A stretch of 64,000 nucleotides of DNA from OCS116 sp051531935. Its GTDB lineage: Bacteria; Pseudomonadota; Alphaproteobacteria; Rhizobiales; OSC116. Positions 1-9,215 of this stretch are shown piece after piece; position 1 is the first letter of the stretch; every line of letters starts with the position of its first letter. The stretch lies in the NCBI GenBank assembly GCA_051531935.1, contig JAOPTR010000007.1:62001-126000 (forward strand). The letters are read 5' to 3'. The position numbers and the translations under genes are program-made. The notes below the pieces were generated by a model, which had not been told where the DNA came from, did not search any database, and saw nothing but the letters and a program-made list of their open reading frames with translations.

Positions 1-1589
1 AAAATAACCGATAGATCAAATGTGAAATATAAAATAAATGGCAATAATAAAATGATGGGGTGCAATAGCGATGAGAAAACCAACCCACACAATAAAGCCA
101 GTAACCCCATAAACCTAAAGAATCCAAGTTTTTTGTATAGCTTTGTAGGGTGGCGGGTGTGCACAATAATGGTTTGCATCCAACCTTTTAGCCACCTGAC
201 GCGTTGTTTTAGCCACGGAAATAATTTGTGGTTAGCCTCCTCAAGCGTGGTTGAGTTTAGTGTGGCCGCGCGGTAACCAAAAAGCGCCAAACGAATGCCC
301 AAATCGGCATCCTCGGTAACATTATAAGCATCCCACCCGCCGAGTTCACGTAAAATATCTGTTTTAAAATGATTGGATGTGCCGCCCAAAGGCAGTGGAA
401 TTTTTAACTTTGCTAATGCCGGTAGAAAATGGTTAAACTGCGTGGCATATTCAATTGAAAATTGTTTAGCTAACCAGTTTTCATTCCAATTTTCATACGC
501 TAAGCGCGCTTGCACACAAGCCAAATCGGCGCCTTCACGCCTAAATTTGGCAAGGGATTTTAATAATTGGTCGGGCTCTGGTTGGTCTTCGGCATCATAT
601 ATCGTTACATACTCACCACGTACAAATGGCAATGCAAAATTCATCGCTTTGGGTTTTGTTTTGGGCTTGCTGTCCGAAATAATGATAAATTCAAAATACT
701 CGGGCAAGTTTAAATTCTTCACGGCCTCAATGGTTTCGGCGTCATCATCTTCTAGCAATATTTTTATATCTAGCTTTGACTGAGGATAATTTAACTTCAT
801 CAGGCTTTTTGTCAGCCGACCAATGACATTGGCCTCCTTATAAACTGGCACCAAAATAGAATAAATGGGCAATTCCGCGTAGGGTAACGACAAATAATCG
901 TTTGCAAATCCCTGGTCTGCAAGAGGTGAAAATATGCTGTAAAGCTTGAGTGACGAGGCGAATAAGAAAATACATGAAAGGCCAAAGCTAACACTATAAA
1001 AAGCATCCAGCCCATAAATTAAAAAGCCCGTGACGAGCGAAAATAGACATAAGCATATAAGTAATTTTTGAATAAAATACATACCAAATTTTGCCGTCAT
1101 ATCTCGATTTTTATCTGCCAGTAAATTAGCTGCTTGATCGTCTAACTGAGCCTTGTTTTTATCAATGAAGATGGTGCGAAAATCACGCGCAGTTACAAAT
1201 TTTGGATGTGAAAAATCGTCATCAATATTTTCGCTAAACCCATATTGTTCGTGGGTTTCTCTAATTTCAGAAACACGGTTTAAGCCATCATAATTATCAA
1301 TTAAATTATAACCGTTATCGGCTGATAATTTATGTTCAATTTTATAATTTTGAGCGGAAATATTATCAGAAACTTGCAATTCTCCACCTTTAGAAATGGC
1401 AATGGCTTGCTGAATTTGCAAATGGGAAATTTGGCCGCTTTTATAAAGAAATTCCTTAATATCCTGCCCATATAATTTTGCAGTTTCTTCGGCTTTTATA
1501 TATTCTGTCGGGGTGATGAGCCTGCGCGCAAACAATATTTCTTTGAACTTAGGAGCAAAAGGATTAGGCTTATTTTCATATCGCGACAT
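1..1589 (-). CDS. family 2 glycosyltransferase with GspE-N-like N terminus (3' end beyond window)
   Basis: The frame stays open from the ATG at 1589 to the left edge (about 529 codons), so the C-terminus is missing. Residues about 12-60 resemble the N-terminal domain of type II secretion ATPases (T2SSE_N). Two membrane segments follow around residues 172-215, then a GT2 catalytic domain. It carries EDDDAET (about 278), DAEDQ (about 333), TEDAD (about 424) and QRVRW (about 462), the D,D,D,QxxRW signature of processive GT2 enzymes such as cellulose, hyaluronan and beta-glucan synthases. More membrane helices begin near the edge. It probably polymerises or exports a sugar from a nucleotide-sugar donor at the inner membrane. 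The product cannot be deduced. It is divergent from the solute-binding protein gene. Confidence 0.85.
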   Translation of the reverse strand, partial: MSRYENKPNPFAPKFKEILFARRLITPTEYIKAEETAKLYGQDIKEFLYKSGQISHLQIQQAIAISKGGELQVSDNISAQNYKIEHKLSADNGYNLIDNYDGLNRVSEIRETHEQYGFSENIDDDFSHPKFVTARDFRTIFIDKNKAQLDDQAANLLADKNRDMTAKFGMYFIQKLLICLCLFSLVTGFLIYGLDAFYSVSFGLSCIFLFASSLKLYSIFSPLADQGFANDYLSLPYAELPIYSILVPVYKEANVIGRLTKSLMKLNYPQSKLDIKILLEDDDAETIEAVKNLNLPEYFEFIIISDSKPKTKPKAMNFALPFVRGEYVTIYDAEDQPEPDQLLKSLAKFRREGADLACVQARLAYENWNENWLAKQFSIEYATQFNHFLPALAKLKIPLPLGGTSNHFKTDILRELGGWDAYNVTEDADLGIRLALFGYRAATLNSTTLEEANHKLFPWLKQRVRWLKGWMQTIIVHTRHPTKLYKKLGFFRFMGLLALLCGLVFSSLLHPIILLLPFILYFTFDLSVI

Positions 1590-1763
1590 AAATTCTCTAT
1601 CATTAGAGGCATCGCAATAATATACTTTAGTAGCAAACACTGAAAACCAACCCTAGGAAGCAGAGTGGCTAACTTGCAACCCCTAGCTGTAAGCATTGAA
1701 AATTTAATTATGAAAATTAGTTCAAATCGAATATAAAGAAATAACCAAACCGATAAGTAAGCT

Positions 1764-2600
1764 ATGCAAAATTTCATAAAAATATTTATAATTATCAGCG
1801 CTTTGATTTGCAGTATGAGCCCAGCATTTGCGAATGGCCATGCCAAAATAAAAGCTTCAGTTATTGGTTATGGGCATTATATCAAACCAAATTTGCAACC
1901 TTTACCCAACCGTACTTATAGAATTTTGGTTGGCAAGGACTATCCGCCATTTAATTTTAAAAATGCCAATGGCAAATTAACTGGATTTAATATTGATATC
2001 GCGCGTGCCTTGTGTTTGGAGCTGAATTTAGCCTGTCAAATTATTGCCAAAAATTGGAAGGCCATTAAATTCGATCTAGAAAATGATAAGGTGGATTTTG
2101 CGGTGGCTTCTATGTCTATCTCTCAACAAAATTTAAACCAATTTGAGCTGACGCAAAAATATTACGACACGCCCGCCAGATTTTTGATCAGACAAAATAA
2201 CCAATTTGATGCCAAAAACCTAAGAGGTTTACGTCATAAAAACATAGCCGTTGTATCGGGCACAGGGCATGAAGCCTATATTTTAGAATATTTCCCCGAA
2301 GCCAATATTAAGAGTTTTGGAAATTTAAACTTAGCTTTAGCAAGCTTGGTCGATGGAAAAGTAATGACCGTATTTACCGATGCACTGACCAGCCGAAATT
2401 GGCTCATTGGTGAGCGTAGCCAAAATTGTTGTAAATTCGCCAATGGCGATTTTTATGAAGCAAGGTTTTTTGGGCAGGGCGCTGCGATGGCATTGCCTAA
2501 AGGCAGTCTAAATATGCGCGATTGGCTAGACAAAGGGCTTGCCAACCTATGGGCATCAGGCCGTTATGAAGAGATTTTTAACAGTTATTTTGGCCATTAA
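1764..2600 (+). CDS. extracellular solute-binding protein, family 3 (amino-acid type)
   Basis: 278 aa. Residues 1-23 form a Sec signal peptide with a hydrophobic core and an AFA cleavage site, giving a periplasmic protein. The mature part begins an SBP_bac_3 fold (RILVGKDYPPFNF, then GFNIDIARALC and VDFAVASMSI), the pattern of polar amino-acid or opine ABC transporter binding proteins. No permease or ATPase lies beside it, so it is an orphan that either serves a transporter elsewhere or has a sensory or dehydrogenase-associated role (as MoxJ/XoxJ-type proteins do). Four cysteines are present in the mature region, two of them adjacent (CC near residue 220). The ligand is unknown. Confidence 0.8.
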   Translation: MQNFIKIFIIISALICSMSPAFANGHAKIKASVIGYGHYIKPNLQPLPNRTYRILVGKDYPPFNFKNANGKLTGFNIDIARALCLELNLACQIIAKNWKAIKFDLENDKVDFAVASMSISQQNLNQFELTQKYYDTPARFLIRQNNQFDAKNLRGLRHKNIAVVSGTGHEAYILEYFPEANIKSFGNLNLALASLVDGKVMTVFTDALTSRNWLIGERSQNCCKFANGDFYEARFFGQGAAMALPKGSLNMRDWLDKGLANLWASGRYEEIFNSYFGH

Positions 2601-2606
2601 ACCTTT

Positions 2607-3389
2607 TTATTTTTTCGTAAATGGGAATTTAAGAATCCATAATAAGCTATATGTTGGTTTATCTACGCTTTCCTTAAGGCCTATATTAATGTCCCTATCC
2701 GCATCAAAATTGGCAATATAACTGCTGAACACCCGATCCCAAATAGACAATGAAAACCCGTAATTACTATCGGTTTCAACGCGTATATCGCTATGGTGAA
2801 TGCGGTGCATATTTGGGGTTACAATTAATAACTGTAAAACCTTATCAAGATTTTTGGGAATGCGAATATTGCTATGATTAAACAAAGCACCCGATGATAA
2901 AATAATCTCAAACAGTATAACGTCTATATAAGTAGGGCCAATCAACAAAATAAACATCATTTTATAAAACATACTGAACATAATTTCAAGCGGGTGAAAA
3001 CGAACCGCGGTCGAAACATCCATCTGGGCATCACTATGATGCACCTTATGTAAGCGCCATAGTAATGGCCATTTATGAGACAAAACATGTTGCCAATAAA
3101 TTGCCATATCCAGCAGAAGAATTGCAGATATGAGTGCAAAGAAATCATTAAAATGTAACCAATTAAACAGGCCGATGCCTTGCTCTTCGGCAAATATTGC
3201 CACACCTGCCGCTACAAATGGAAACGCAACCCGCATTAGCAAAACGCTTAAAAAGGAAACGCCAAAATTTGTGGCCCAACGCGCCAAAAAATGTTGACGG
3301 TTTTTGTAAATAGGCAGTAGGAATTCAGCCACGGACAAAATAGCCACAAGGCCAATGAAAATATATAATCGGTTGTCTTCTAAGGTCAT
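2607..3389 (-). CDS. sterol desaturase / fatty acid hydroxylase family membrane protein
   Basis: About 260 aa from the ATG at 3389. The frame can be extended to a TTG at 3428, but the ATG version starts just before the first membrane helix and was preferred. Several transmembrane helices frame the histidine clusters HVLSH (about 101), HKVHH (about 114) and HRIHH (about 195), the di-iron ligand pattern of the FA_hydroxylase family (PF04116). The enzyme would use O2 and reductant to hydroxylate or desaturate a membrane lipid. The substrate is unknown; carotenoid, sterol and alkylglycerol enzymes share this signature. It lies 42 bp downstream of the MFS trio on the same strand and may be cotranscribed with it. 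Confidence 0.82.
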   Translation of the reverse strand: MTLEDNRLYIFIGLVAILSVAEFLLPIYKNRQHFLARWATNFGVSFLSVLLMRVAFPFVAAGVAIFAEEQGIGLFNWLHFNDFFALISAILLLDMAIYWQHVLSHKWPLLWRLHKVHHSDAQMDVSTAVRFHPLEIMFSMFYKMMFILLIGPTYIDVILFEIILSSGALFNHSNIRIPKNLDKVLQLLIVTPNMHRIHHSDIRVETDSNYGFSLSIWDRVFSSYIANFDADRDINIGLKESVDKPTYSLLWILKFPFTKK

Positions 3390-3431
3390 AAAGTCACTAT
3401 AATTCGCGTTAGACAAAAAGAAAATCAAATA

Positions 3432-4712
3432 TTAGTGATTGCTAATGTTTTTATGCAGACCCGCATATAACAATGCCCCGCCAAACATAAAAATAGCACC
3501 CACTTTAAAGGCTGTCGCAATACCAAATTGTTCGGCGATATAGCCAATAAGCATCAGCCCAACAAGCCCGCCTAGTCTTTCCATAAGTGAAATGAGGGAC
3601 AATAATGTAGAGCGTTTGTCGTCGGGTATATTATCGTGAAATAAGCTAGCATAGGGTGAATTTGTAGCCCCAACAAACACAGTAAGGACTATAAGAAAAA
3701 TGGCAAAAAATATTATATGGCCGCTAAATGAAATTGAAAATAATGCACAACTGGCAAAAAATGTCAGCCATGCCAAAGCTCTGGCCATGTTTCCACCAAA
3801 CACTTTGATAGCAGGCTTAGCAAGCATTGAGCCGATGGCCTGTGCCGCAAAAAAGCTGAATGTTAATAAGCCGATGATCGAGGTGATGTAATTTTCATTT
3901 AGCATTGGGGTGGTAAATGGCACCCAAAATGACTGGAAGGTATAAAATGCCAGTGCGGTGCAACTTGCACCGATCAGCATGGTAGATATTATGCGGTTTC
4001 TAAAACCATATTCGGTTGCACCACTTACAATTGCTCCCAAATTTGAAAACCCGTTTTTAATCGCTGATTTATTGAATTTATGGGTGGTTTCTATGATGAA
4101 AAAATGAGTATAGAACAGCACAATAATGCCCAAAACAAAGCTGAATATAAGCGGAAATTCATATTTTCCAATTCCAAAATCTAATAAGCTCAACCCAAAA
4201 AAATCGGCAATTACGCCACTTAAAACAGAAGAAATAGCCAGCCCGCAGGCACTCGCAAATTGATTTTTTGCCAATACAGGTTGGGTGCTAAATTCTGGTG
4301 CGAGCCGCTTGAATTTTTCGACAAACCAAGCCGACAACGTACCTGACATCAGAGCCATGCGTGCGCCCATAAAAACCAGGCTCAACATGGTTGGCCAATA
4401 ACCGTCAAATAATATGAGCGTCAAAATGGATAGTAGAAAAGCGACAACAGATAACATAAACACAGGTTTGCGGCCAATGCCATCAGCAAGGCCGCCAAGC
4501 GGAAGCTCTAAAACTAGCCCCGTACCAGAGAATACCGCCAAAAGAATAGAAATATCGAAGAGACCAAACCCACGTTGTTGCAACAATAAAATTATCACAA
4601 CCGAAAAAAAGCCAACACTCGCTGCATCTATAAACCGATGAACCCGAAAAATACGCGAATGGCGTTGCGCTTCTGATGATAGGTCGCCAATCTTATAGTC
4701 AGTCCTCACCAT
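3432..4712 (-). CDS. MFS transporter, third of a tandem trio
   Basis: About 426 aa with twelve predicted hydrophobic helices. The motif-A loop GGLADGIGRKPVF sits between helices 2 and 3, as in drug-efflux MFS proteins. The ATG at 4712 has a GGAG box about 5 nt upstream and overlaps the previous gene by 14 bp; a longer TTG-initiated form from 4724 is less likely. It is clearly related to the two upstream MFS genes (shared N terminus with AQRHSRIF or AQKHVRI, and the same C-terminal RSTLLSL segment), so it is a product of tandem duplication. Substrate unknown. Overlap implies cotranscription and translational coupling. Confidence 0.85.
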   Translation of the reverse strand: MVRTDYKIGDLSSEAQRHSRIFRVHRFIDAASVGFFSVVIILLLQQRGFGLFDISILLAVFSGTGLVLELPLGGLADGIGRKPVFMLSVVAFLLSILTLILFDGYWPTMLSLVFMGARMALMSGTLSAWFVEKFKRLAPEFSTQPVLAKNQFASACGLAISSVLSGVIADFFGLSLLDFGIGKYEFPLIFSFVLGIIVLFYTHFFIIETTHKFNKSAIKNGFSNLGAIVSGATEYGFRNRIISTMLIGASCTALAFYTFQSFWVPFTTPMLNENYITSIIGLLTFSFFAAQAIGSMLAKPAIKVFGGNMARALAWLTFFASCALFSISFSGHIIFFAIFLIVLTVFVGATNSPYASLFHDNIPDDKRSTLLSLISLMERLGGLVGLMLIGYIAEQFGIATAFKVGAIFMFGGALLYAGLHKNISNH

Positions 4713-6003
4713 TATGCTCCACAACAGGTGTTGCAGCCATGCGTTTGGGCAATATCAGTAAAATAATGCCAGCCACAAAAACAATAACCCCGCCCAATTG
4801 CCATGCAGTGCTTATGCTATATTTTTCGGCAATATAGCCGATGCCTAACATGCTAAAAAGACCGCCAATGAGTGCCATGAGTGACCGCAAAGACAATAAG
4901 GTAGAGCGCTTATTATCGGGAATATAGTCATGAAATATGGCTTCACCAGGTGGGCCTTGTGCGCCCCATGTTAAATTTAAAAATAACAACCCAATAACAA
5001 ATAAATAAATATTAAATGCCAAAGAAAGCAAAATAAGAAACCCGCCCGAAAGGATGATTAAAAAAGCCAATGCCCGTGCATTCTGCCCTTTAAACAAGTT
5101 TACAACCAACGGAGCCAAGCTAGAGCCAAACGCAATGGAGAAAAAATAAACCGAGGTGATGAGGCCAATGATAGACACTGCATATTTGCTTTCAATCATT
5201 GGTTTTGCTTGGGGTATCCAAAAGGTTTCGAGCGCAAAAAGCGCCAATGACACCAACCCCACAGACATAAGTAAAATAGAAATTATTTGATGACCAACCG
5301 CATAATGGAGGGATTGTTTTAATATGAGCGGCACACTTGCAAAGCCGTTTTTTATGGCCTGCATGTTTAATTTTTGTTGGTCTTCTTTGATGAATAATAT
5401 GGTAAAAATTAGCATGGTTAAAGCCACAATTAAGTTGCCAAACAATGCCGCATCATAAATCCCATAACCATAGTCAACAATTTTAGGCCCAAAATAATCG
5501 GCAATAAACCCACCCATAATGGCGCCGAGTGCTAAGCCAAAAGACCCTGAAAATTGAATTTTAGCCAAAATGGGCACAGTGCCAAAATCAGGGGCAATTT
5601 TGTTAAATGTCTCAATATACCAAGCATCTAATGAACCAGATGAAAGCGCACGGCCAAACCCATAGAGTGCATAACTTGCAACAGCCGCTTCAAATGACCG
5701 AAAATAAAGCAAAACCAATAATGCGGCTAAATCGGCAAAAACACCCAAAATGTAAACAGGTTTGCGGCCAATGCCATCGGCCAAACCGCCAAGCGGTAGC
5801 TCAAATATCAATGCGGTGCCAGAATAGGTGGCGGTAATCAGCGCAATGTCATATAAATTAAAGCCGCGCTCCTGCAATAATAAAACCAATACGACCAATG
5901 TAATGCCAAACCCACCCCAACTTAAAAATTGCTGAAACTGATATATGCGCACATGTTTTTGTGCTGCCTCAGGTAGTTGCTTGAATTTGTAATTAGTCTT
6001 CAT
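4699..6003 (-). CDS. MFS transporter, second of a tandem trio
   Basis: 434 aa, twelve hydrophobic segments, motif A GGLADGIGRKPVY. It overlaps the upstream paralogue by 11 bp and the downstream one by 14 bp. It is closest to the first trio member, sharing blocks such as AEKYSISTAWQLGG near the C-terminus and LPKRMA just before the end. The conserved PDNKRSTLLSL block near residue 370 is common to all three. Probably a proton-coupled exporter of the inner membrane; nothing in the sequence names the substrate. Confidence 0.85.
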   Translation of the reverse strand: MKTNYKFKQLPEAAQKHVRIYQFQQFLSWGGFGITLVVLVLLLQERGFNLYDIALITATYSGTALIFELPLGGLADGIGRKPVYILGVFADLAALLVLLYFRSFEAAVASYALYGFGRALSSGSLDAWYIETFNKIAPDFGTVPILAKIQFSGSFGLALGAIMGGFIADYFGPKIVDYGYGIYDAALFGNLIVALTMLIFTILFIKEDQQKLNMQAIKNGFASVPLILKQSLHYAVGHQIISILLMSVGLVSLALFALETFWIPQAKPMIESKYAVSIIGLITSVYFFSIAFGSSLAPLVVNLFKGQNARALAFLIILSGGFLILLSLAFNIYLFVIGLLFLNLTWGAQGPPGEAIFHDYIPDNKRSTLLSLRSLMALIGGLFSMLGIGYIAEKYSISTAWQLGGVIVFVAGIILLILPKRMAATPVVEHNGED

Positions 6004-7315
6004 CAGTGGCCTTATTATAGATGTTTTCTGGCGCAGTTTCAGCCATGCGTTTGGGTAAAATAAGTAAGATTAGCCCCGCAATAATGGTCAAAGTGCCGCC
6101 CAGTTGCCACGCGGTGCTGATGCTATATTTTTCGGCAACAAAGCCTAAGCCTAACATGCCAACAAGGCCGCCCAATTGCCGTAATACCGATTGTAAAGAT
6201 AACAATGTCGAGCGTTTTTCATTTGGCACATAGTCATGAAACAAGCTTTGTTCGGGCGCGCCTTGCGCACCAAGCACAGCATTAAGAATAAATAACATTG
6301 CAACAAATATATAGATATCGGTTGTGAAGGCCAATGCAATATATAAAGTACCAGATAATATGATGATAAAAGCCAATGCTTTAGCGTTATGACCCTTAAA
6401 GAAATTAACAATAGGCTCGGCAAAGGTTGCGCCAATTGCCATGGAGAAAAAATAGACAGCGGCAATGATACCAATAAATGACACAGCATATTGGCTGTCA
6501 ATCAAAGGCTTGGCATAAGGAACCCAAAAAATCTCGAGCGCGAATAAGGCCGCACTCGCCAACCCAATGGACAACAGCAAAATAGAAATTACATGATGGC
6601 GTGATGCGTAATGGAATGAATCTCGAACGATAAGAGGCACATTTTCAAACCCGCTCATTATGGCTTGTTTGTTTAAAGCGCGTCTGTCTTCTTGAATAAA
6701 AAACACTGTATACCCAGCCACAAAGACCAGCACAAGTAAGTTGCTTATTAACGCCACGTCAAATTTTCCGAAACCATATGTCATTAATGTGGGGCCTAAA
6801 AAATCCACCAATAAACCACCCGAAACCGCGCCAACCCCAAGGCCAGTTGCGGCTGCAAATTGGGCTTTGGCCAAAATAGGCACAGTGCCAAACCGTGGAG
6901 CTAATTTGTTGAAAGTCTCAATAAACCAAGCATCCAAAGTGCCAGACATTAAGGCTCTGCCAATGCCATATAAAATGTGCGCAATGATGGCCGCACTGAA
7001 CGAATAGAAAAGCAACAACACCACTAAACTTAAAATTTCGGCAAAAATCGACATCATAAATACCGGCTTGCGGCCAATGCCATCGGCCAATCCACCAAGT
7101 GGTAATTCTAATAATAATGTCGCGGCTGAAAAAGCGGCAGTTGCTAAGGCGATGTCAAATAAGTTAAACCCGCGGTCTTGCAATAGTAAAACCATAATCG
7201 ACATACCAATGCCTAACGCACCCCATGCAAAAAATTGATGAATCTGAAATATACGCACATGCTTTTGTGCTGCATTTGGCAAGTCTTTAAGTTTATATTT
7301 TACTTGCTTTTCCAT
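5993..7315 (-). CDS. MFS transporter, first of a tandem trio
   Basis: 440 aa, twelve hydrophobic segments, motif A GGLADGIGRKPVF, and the same AEKYSISTAWQLGG and LPKRMA blocks as its neighbour. It starts at an ATG and is the promoter-proximal gene of a three-MFS run. It is divergent from the NUDIX hydrolase 73 bp away. The three proteins align end to end without gaps large enough to suggest a fusion. Function is inferred only to the level of small-molecule export. Confidence 0.85.
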   Translation of the reverse strand: MEKQVKYKLKDLPNAAQKHVRIFQIHQFFAWGALGIGMSIMVLLLQDRGFNLFDIALATAAFSAATLLLELPLGGLADGIGRKPVFMMSIFAEILSLVVLLLFYSFSAAIIAHILYGIGRALMSGTLDAWFIETFNKLAPRFGTVPILAKAQFAAATGLGVGAVSGGLLVDFLGPTLMTYGFGKFDVALISNLLVLVFVAGYTVFFIQEDRRALNKQAIMSGFENVPLIVRDSFHYASRHHVISILLLSIGLASAALFALEIFWVPYAKPLIDSQYAVSFIGIIAAVYFFSMAIGATFAEPIVNFFKGHNAKALAFIIILSGTLYIALAFTTDIYIFVAMLFILNAVLGAQGAPEQSLFHDYVPNEKRSTLLSLQSVLRQLGGLVGMLGLGFVAEKYSISTAWQLGGTLTIIAGLILLILPKRMAETAPENIYNKATDED

Positions 7316-7388
7316 GTAGAATCGATGCTTTATTGACGAATTGTTTCATCACCATAATCTCATCTAAAACCATAGCAAGGTAATTCAT

Positions 7389-7928
7389 ATGCGCGTTCGA
7401 AAATCCGTAAGGTTACTTATTTTAAATGATAAAAATGAGACACTTTTAAGCCGCTATGAGGGCTTAGATATATACGAACCAGGTTTTGAACGCTTGGCAA
7501 GCCATTGGGAAACCATTGGTGGCGGCATAGATGAAGGTGAAACTCTGCTTCAAGCCGCAATGCGAGAAGCTTACGAGGAATCGGGCTTAACAGCGGATGA
7601 TGTAGATGTTGGGTCGGTAATTTGGCAAGGCCAAAATGATGTTATTTATAATGGCAAACACCGCACAGCACACCACACATATATGTTGGCACGCCTAAAG
7701 CGCGAAATTGCTGCTGATGAGCTTGTGCCGCAAGGCTTAACAGATGAAGAAATGGGTTTCATGGTTGGTTTTAAATGGTGGTCAGCAGCAGAGCTAAAAA
7801 CCACCACCGAAAACATCATCCCACCAATGTTGCGCATTGAGCTGCCCAAAATTATTAGTGGCGACATTCCAACGTCACCAATTACATTAGACATGGCTTT
7901 TGGAAACGGATCTATTCCGCTGGCATAA
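7389..7928 (+). CDS. NUDIX hydrolase
   Basis: 179 aa. Residues 45-67 match the Nudix box GX5EX7REUXEEXGU exactly: G45, E51, R59-E60, E63-E64, G66-L67. Such enzymes hydrolyse a nucleoside diphosphate linked to another moiety using Mg2+ held by the glutamates. The N-terminal MRVRKSVRLLIL strand is typical of single-domain cytosolic members. The start follows an AAGG box. The 3' end overlaps the convergent acyltransferase gene by 17 bp. Substrate not predictable. Confidence 0.9.
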   Translation: MRVRKSVRLLILNDKNETLLSRYEGLDIYEPGFERLASHWETIGGGIDEGETLLQAAMREAYEESGLTADDVDVGSVIWQGQNDVIYNGKHRTAHHTYMLARLKREIAADELVPQGLTDEEMGFMVGFKWWSAAELKTTTENIIPPMLRIELPKIISGDIPTSPITLDMAFGNGSIPLA

Positions 7929-9096
7929 CCTGTGCTTCAGTATTGGCCTTTGCTTTTGGCTTAATACCCGCCAGATTATTAATCCATGCTTGGCCTTTAA
8001 GCTCTACAAACTTATAAGTAAATGCCGAGAAACCTAATGTGATGGCAAGATATGCCAAGGCCAATAAGTCATTATAAAATACATTGCCAAAATCAATCAT
8101 AAATTTAGGGTCGCCCATAATAATTATTTCAGATTTTAAACTCACTTTAAATATTTTTTCAAACACGATGACAACCGACATTATAATCTGGACAATAAAG
8201 AAATGTGTCAGATAAATTGAATAGCTCCATCTGCCTAAAGCTTTAAACGGGCTGGCTTTCAACAAATTCGATATAAAACCGCCTTCAAAGGCAAAAACAA
8301 ATATAGCAAAACCAAAAATAACGGGCGCCAACATATTCACGGGACTATGGGCTTTAACAGCAATTAAATAACCCATTAAACTCAATGCCAAAACTTCAAA
8401 CAAGTTAGCATAGGCAAGCCTTTTTTGTCCATTTTGGCTAAGTTTCATATAGATGCCATAAATAATAGAGCCACTAAAAAAGCCCATAAGACAGCGGTAA
8501 AAGCCCCAATCATGCCCCCAATTAATATAATTTCCATTGTCTTTGCTGATAAATATAAGCAATGCAGCGCTACAACCAACAATAACAACACAAGCAACAT
8601 ACCAATATTTACGCAAAGTCACGGCCATTATGGCAAATACCAAATAGGTGTAAAATTCGGTGCTGATGCTCCAACTTGGCAAATTCCAAGTGGTGGTATC
8701 ATGGATACCAAGGCTTTGTAGCAAGAATAAATTGGTGAAAATAGATTCAAATGATGTGCGATGGTCAAAGATAGCACGCGGTGAATCAATGCCAGCTTTT
8801 GTCGCGACAAGCAACATCACTTCGTAACCAATGAGCAAAATGAGCATGAAAACGTGCAAAGGCAATAAACGAGCAACACGCCGTGTCATAAAATGCGTTA
8901 TGCCGCTTAGCTTATCAATGCGGTGAAAATAACTATGAGTGATTACAAAGCCCGAAAGCACAAAGAAAAAATCCACACCCAAAAAAGCACCATGGATAAA
9001 CTCGCTACCATTAAAATGGTAAAGTGCAGGCAAATAATAAAGGGTGATGAAAAGTGCGGCGACACCGCGCCAACTATCTAGGGCTAAAAAACGCAT
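7912..9096 (-). CDS. acyltransferase 3 family membrane protein
   Basis: 394 aa with about ten transmembrane helices and the family opening MRFLALDSWRGVAALF, then FFVLSGFVITHSYFHR. Acyltransferase-3 proteins (OafA, NodX, ExoZ type) move acyl groups onto sugars or lipids at the inner membrane. There is no extra C-terminal SGNH domain. Unusually, the histidine normally found at the end of helix 1 (the LFHF position, present in the second acyltransferase of this window near 60.4 kb) is replaced by tyrosine (LYYL). That may mean altered chemistry or a misplaced equivalent residue. It overlaps the NUDIX gene tail to tail. Confidence 0.85.
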   Translation of the reverse strand: MRFLALDSWRGVAALFITLYYLPALYHFNGSEFIHGAFLGVDFFFVLSGFVITHSYFHRIDKLSGITHFMTRRVARLLPLHVFMLILLIGYEVMLLVATKAGIDSPRAIFDHRTSFESIFTNLFLLQSLGIHDTTTWNLPSWSISTEFYTYLVFAIMAVTLRKYWYVACVVIVGCSAALLIFISKDNGNYINWGHDWGFYRCLMGFFSGSIIYGIYMKLSQNGQKRLAYANLFEVLALSLMGYLIAVKAHSPVNMLAPVIFGFAIFVFAFEGGFISNLLKASPFKALGRWSYSIYLTHFFIVQIIMSVVIVFEKIFKVSLKSEIIIMGDPKFMIDFGNVFYNDLLALAYLAITLGFSAFTYKFVELKGQAWINNLAGIKPKAKANTEAQVMPAE

Positions 9097-9215
9097 AAAA
9101 ACTCACTTTATAAATATATTGCTTTCACAATAATCTAAAGGGGTGTTTTTTCAGTTAAATGAAATGGTTAACGCTACGACACTTTGTCTAATCGACTAAA
9201 GATATAGCTATTGGT

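Noticed and set aside
373..783. 136-aa plus-strand open frame at the left edge
   Set aside because: Antisense to the GT2 glycosyltransferase, whose D,D,D,QxxRW motifs are on the minus strand.
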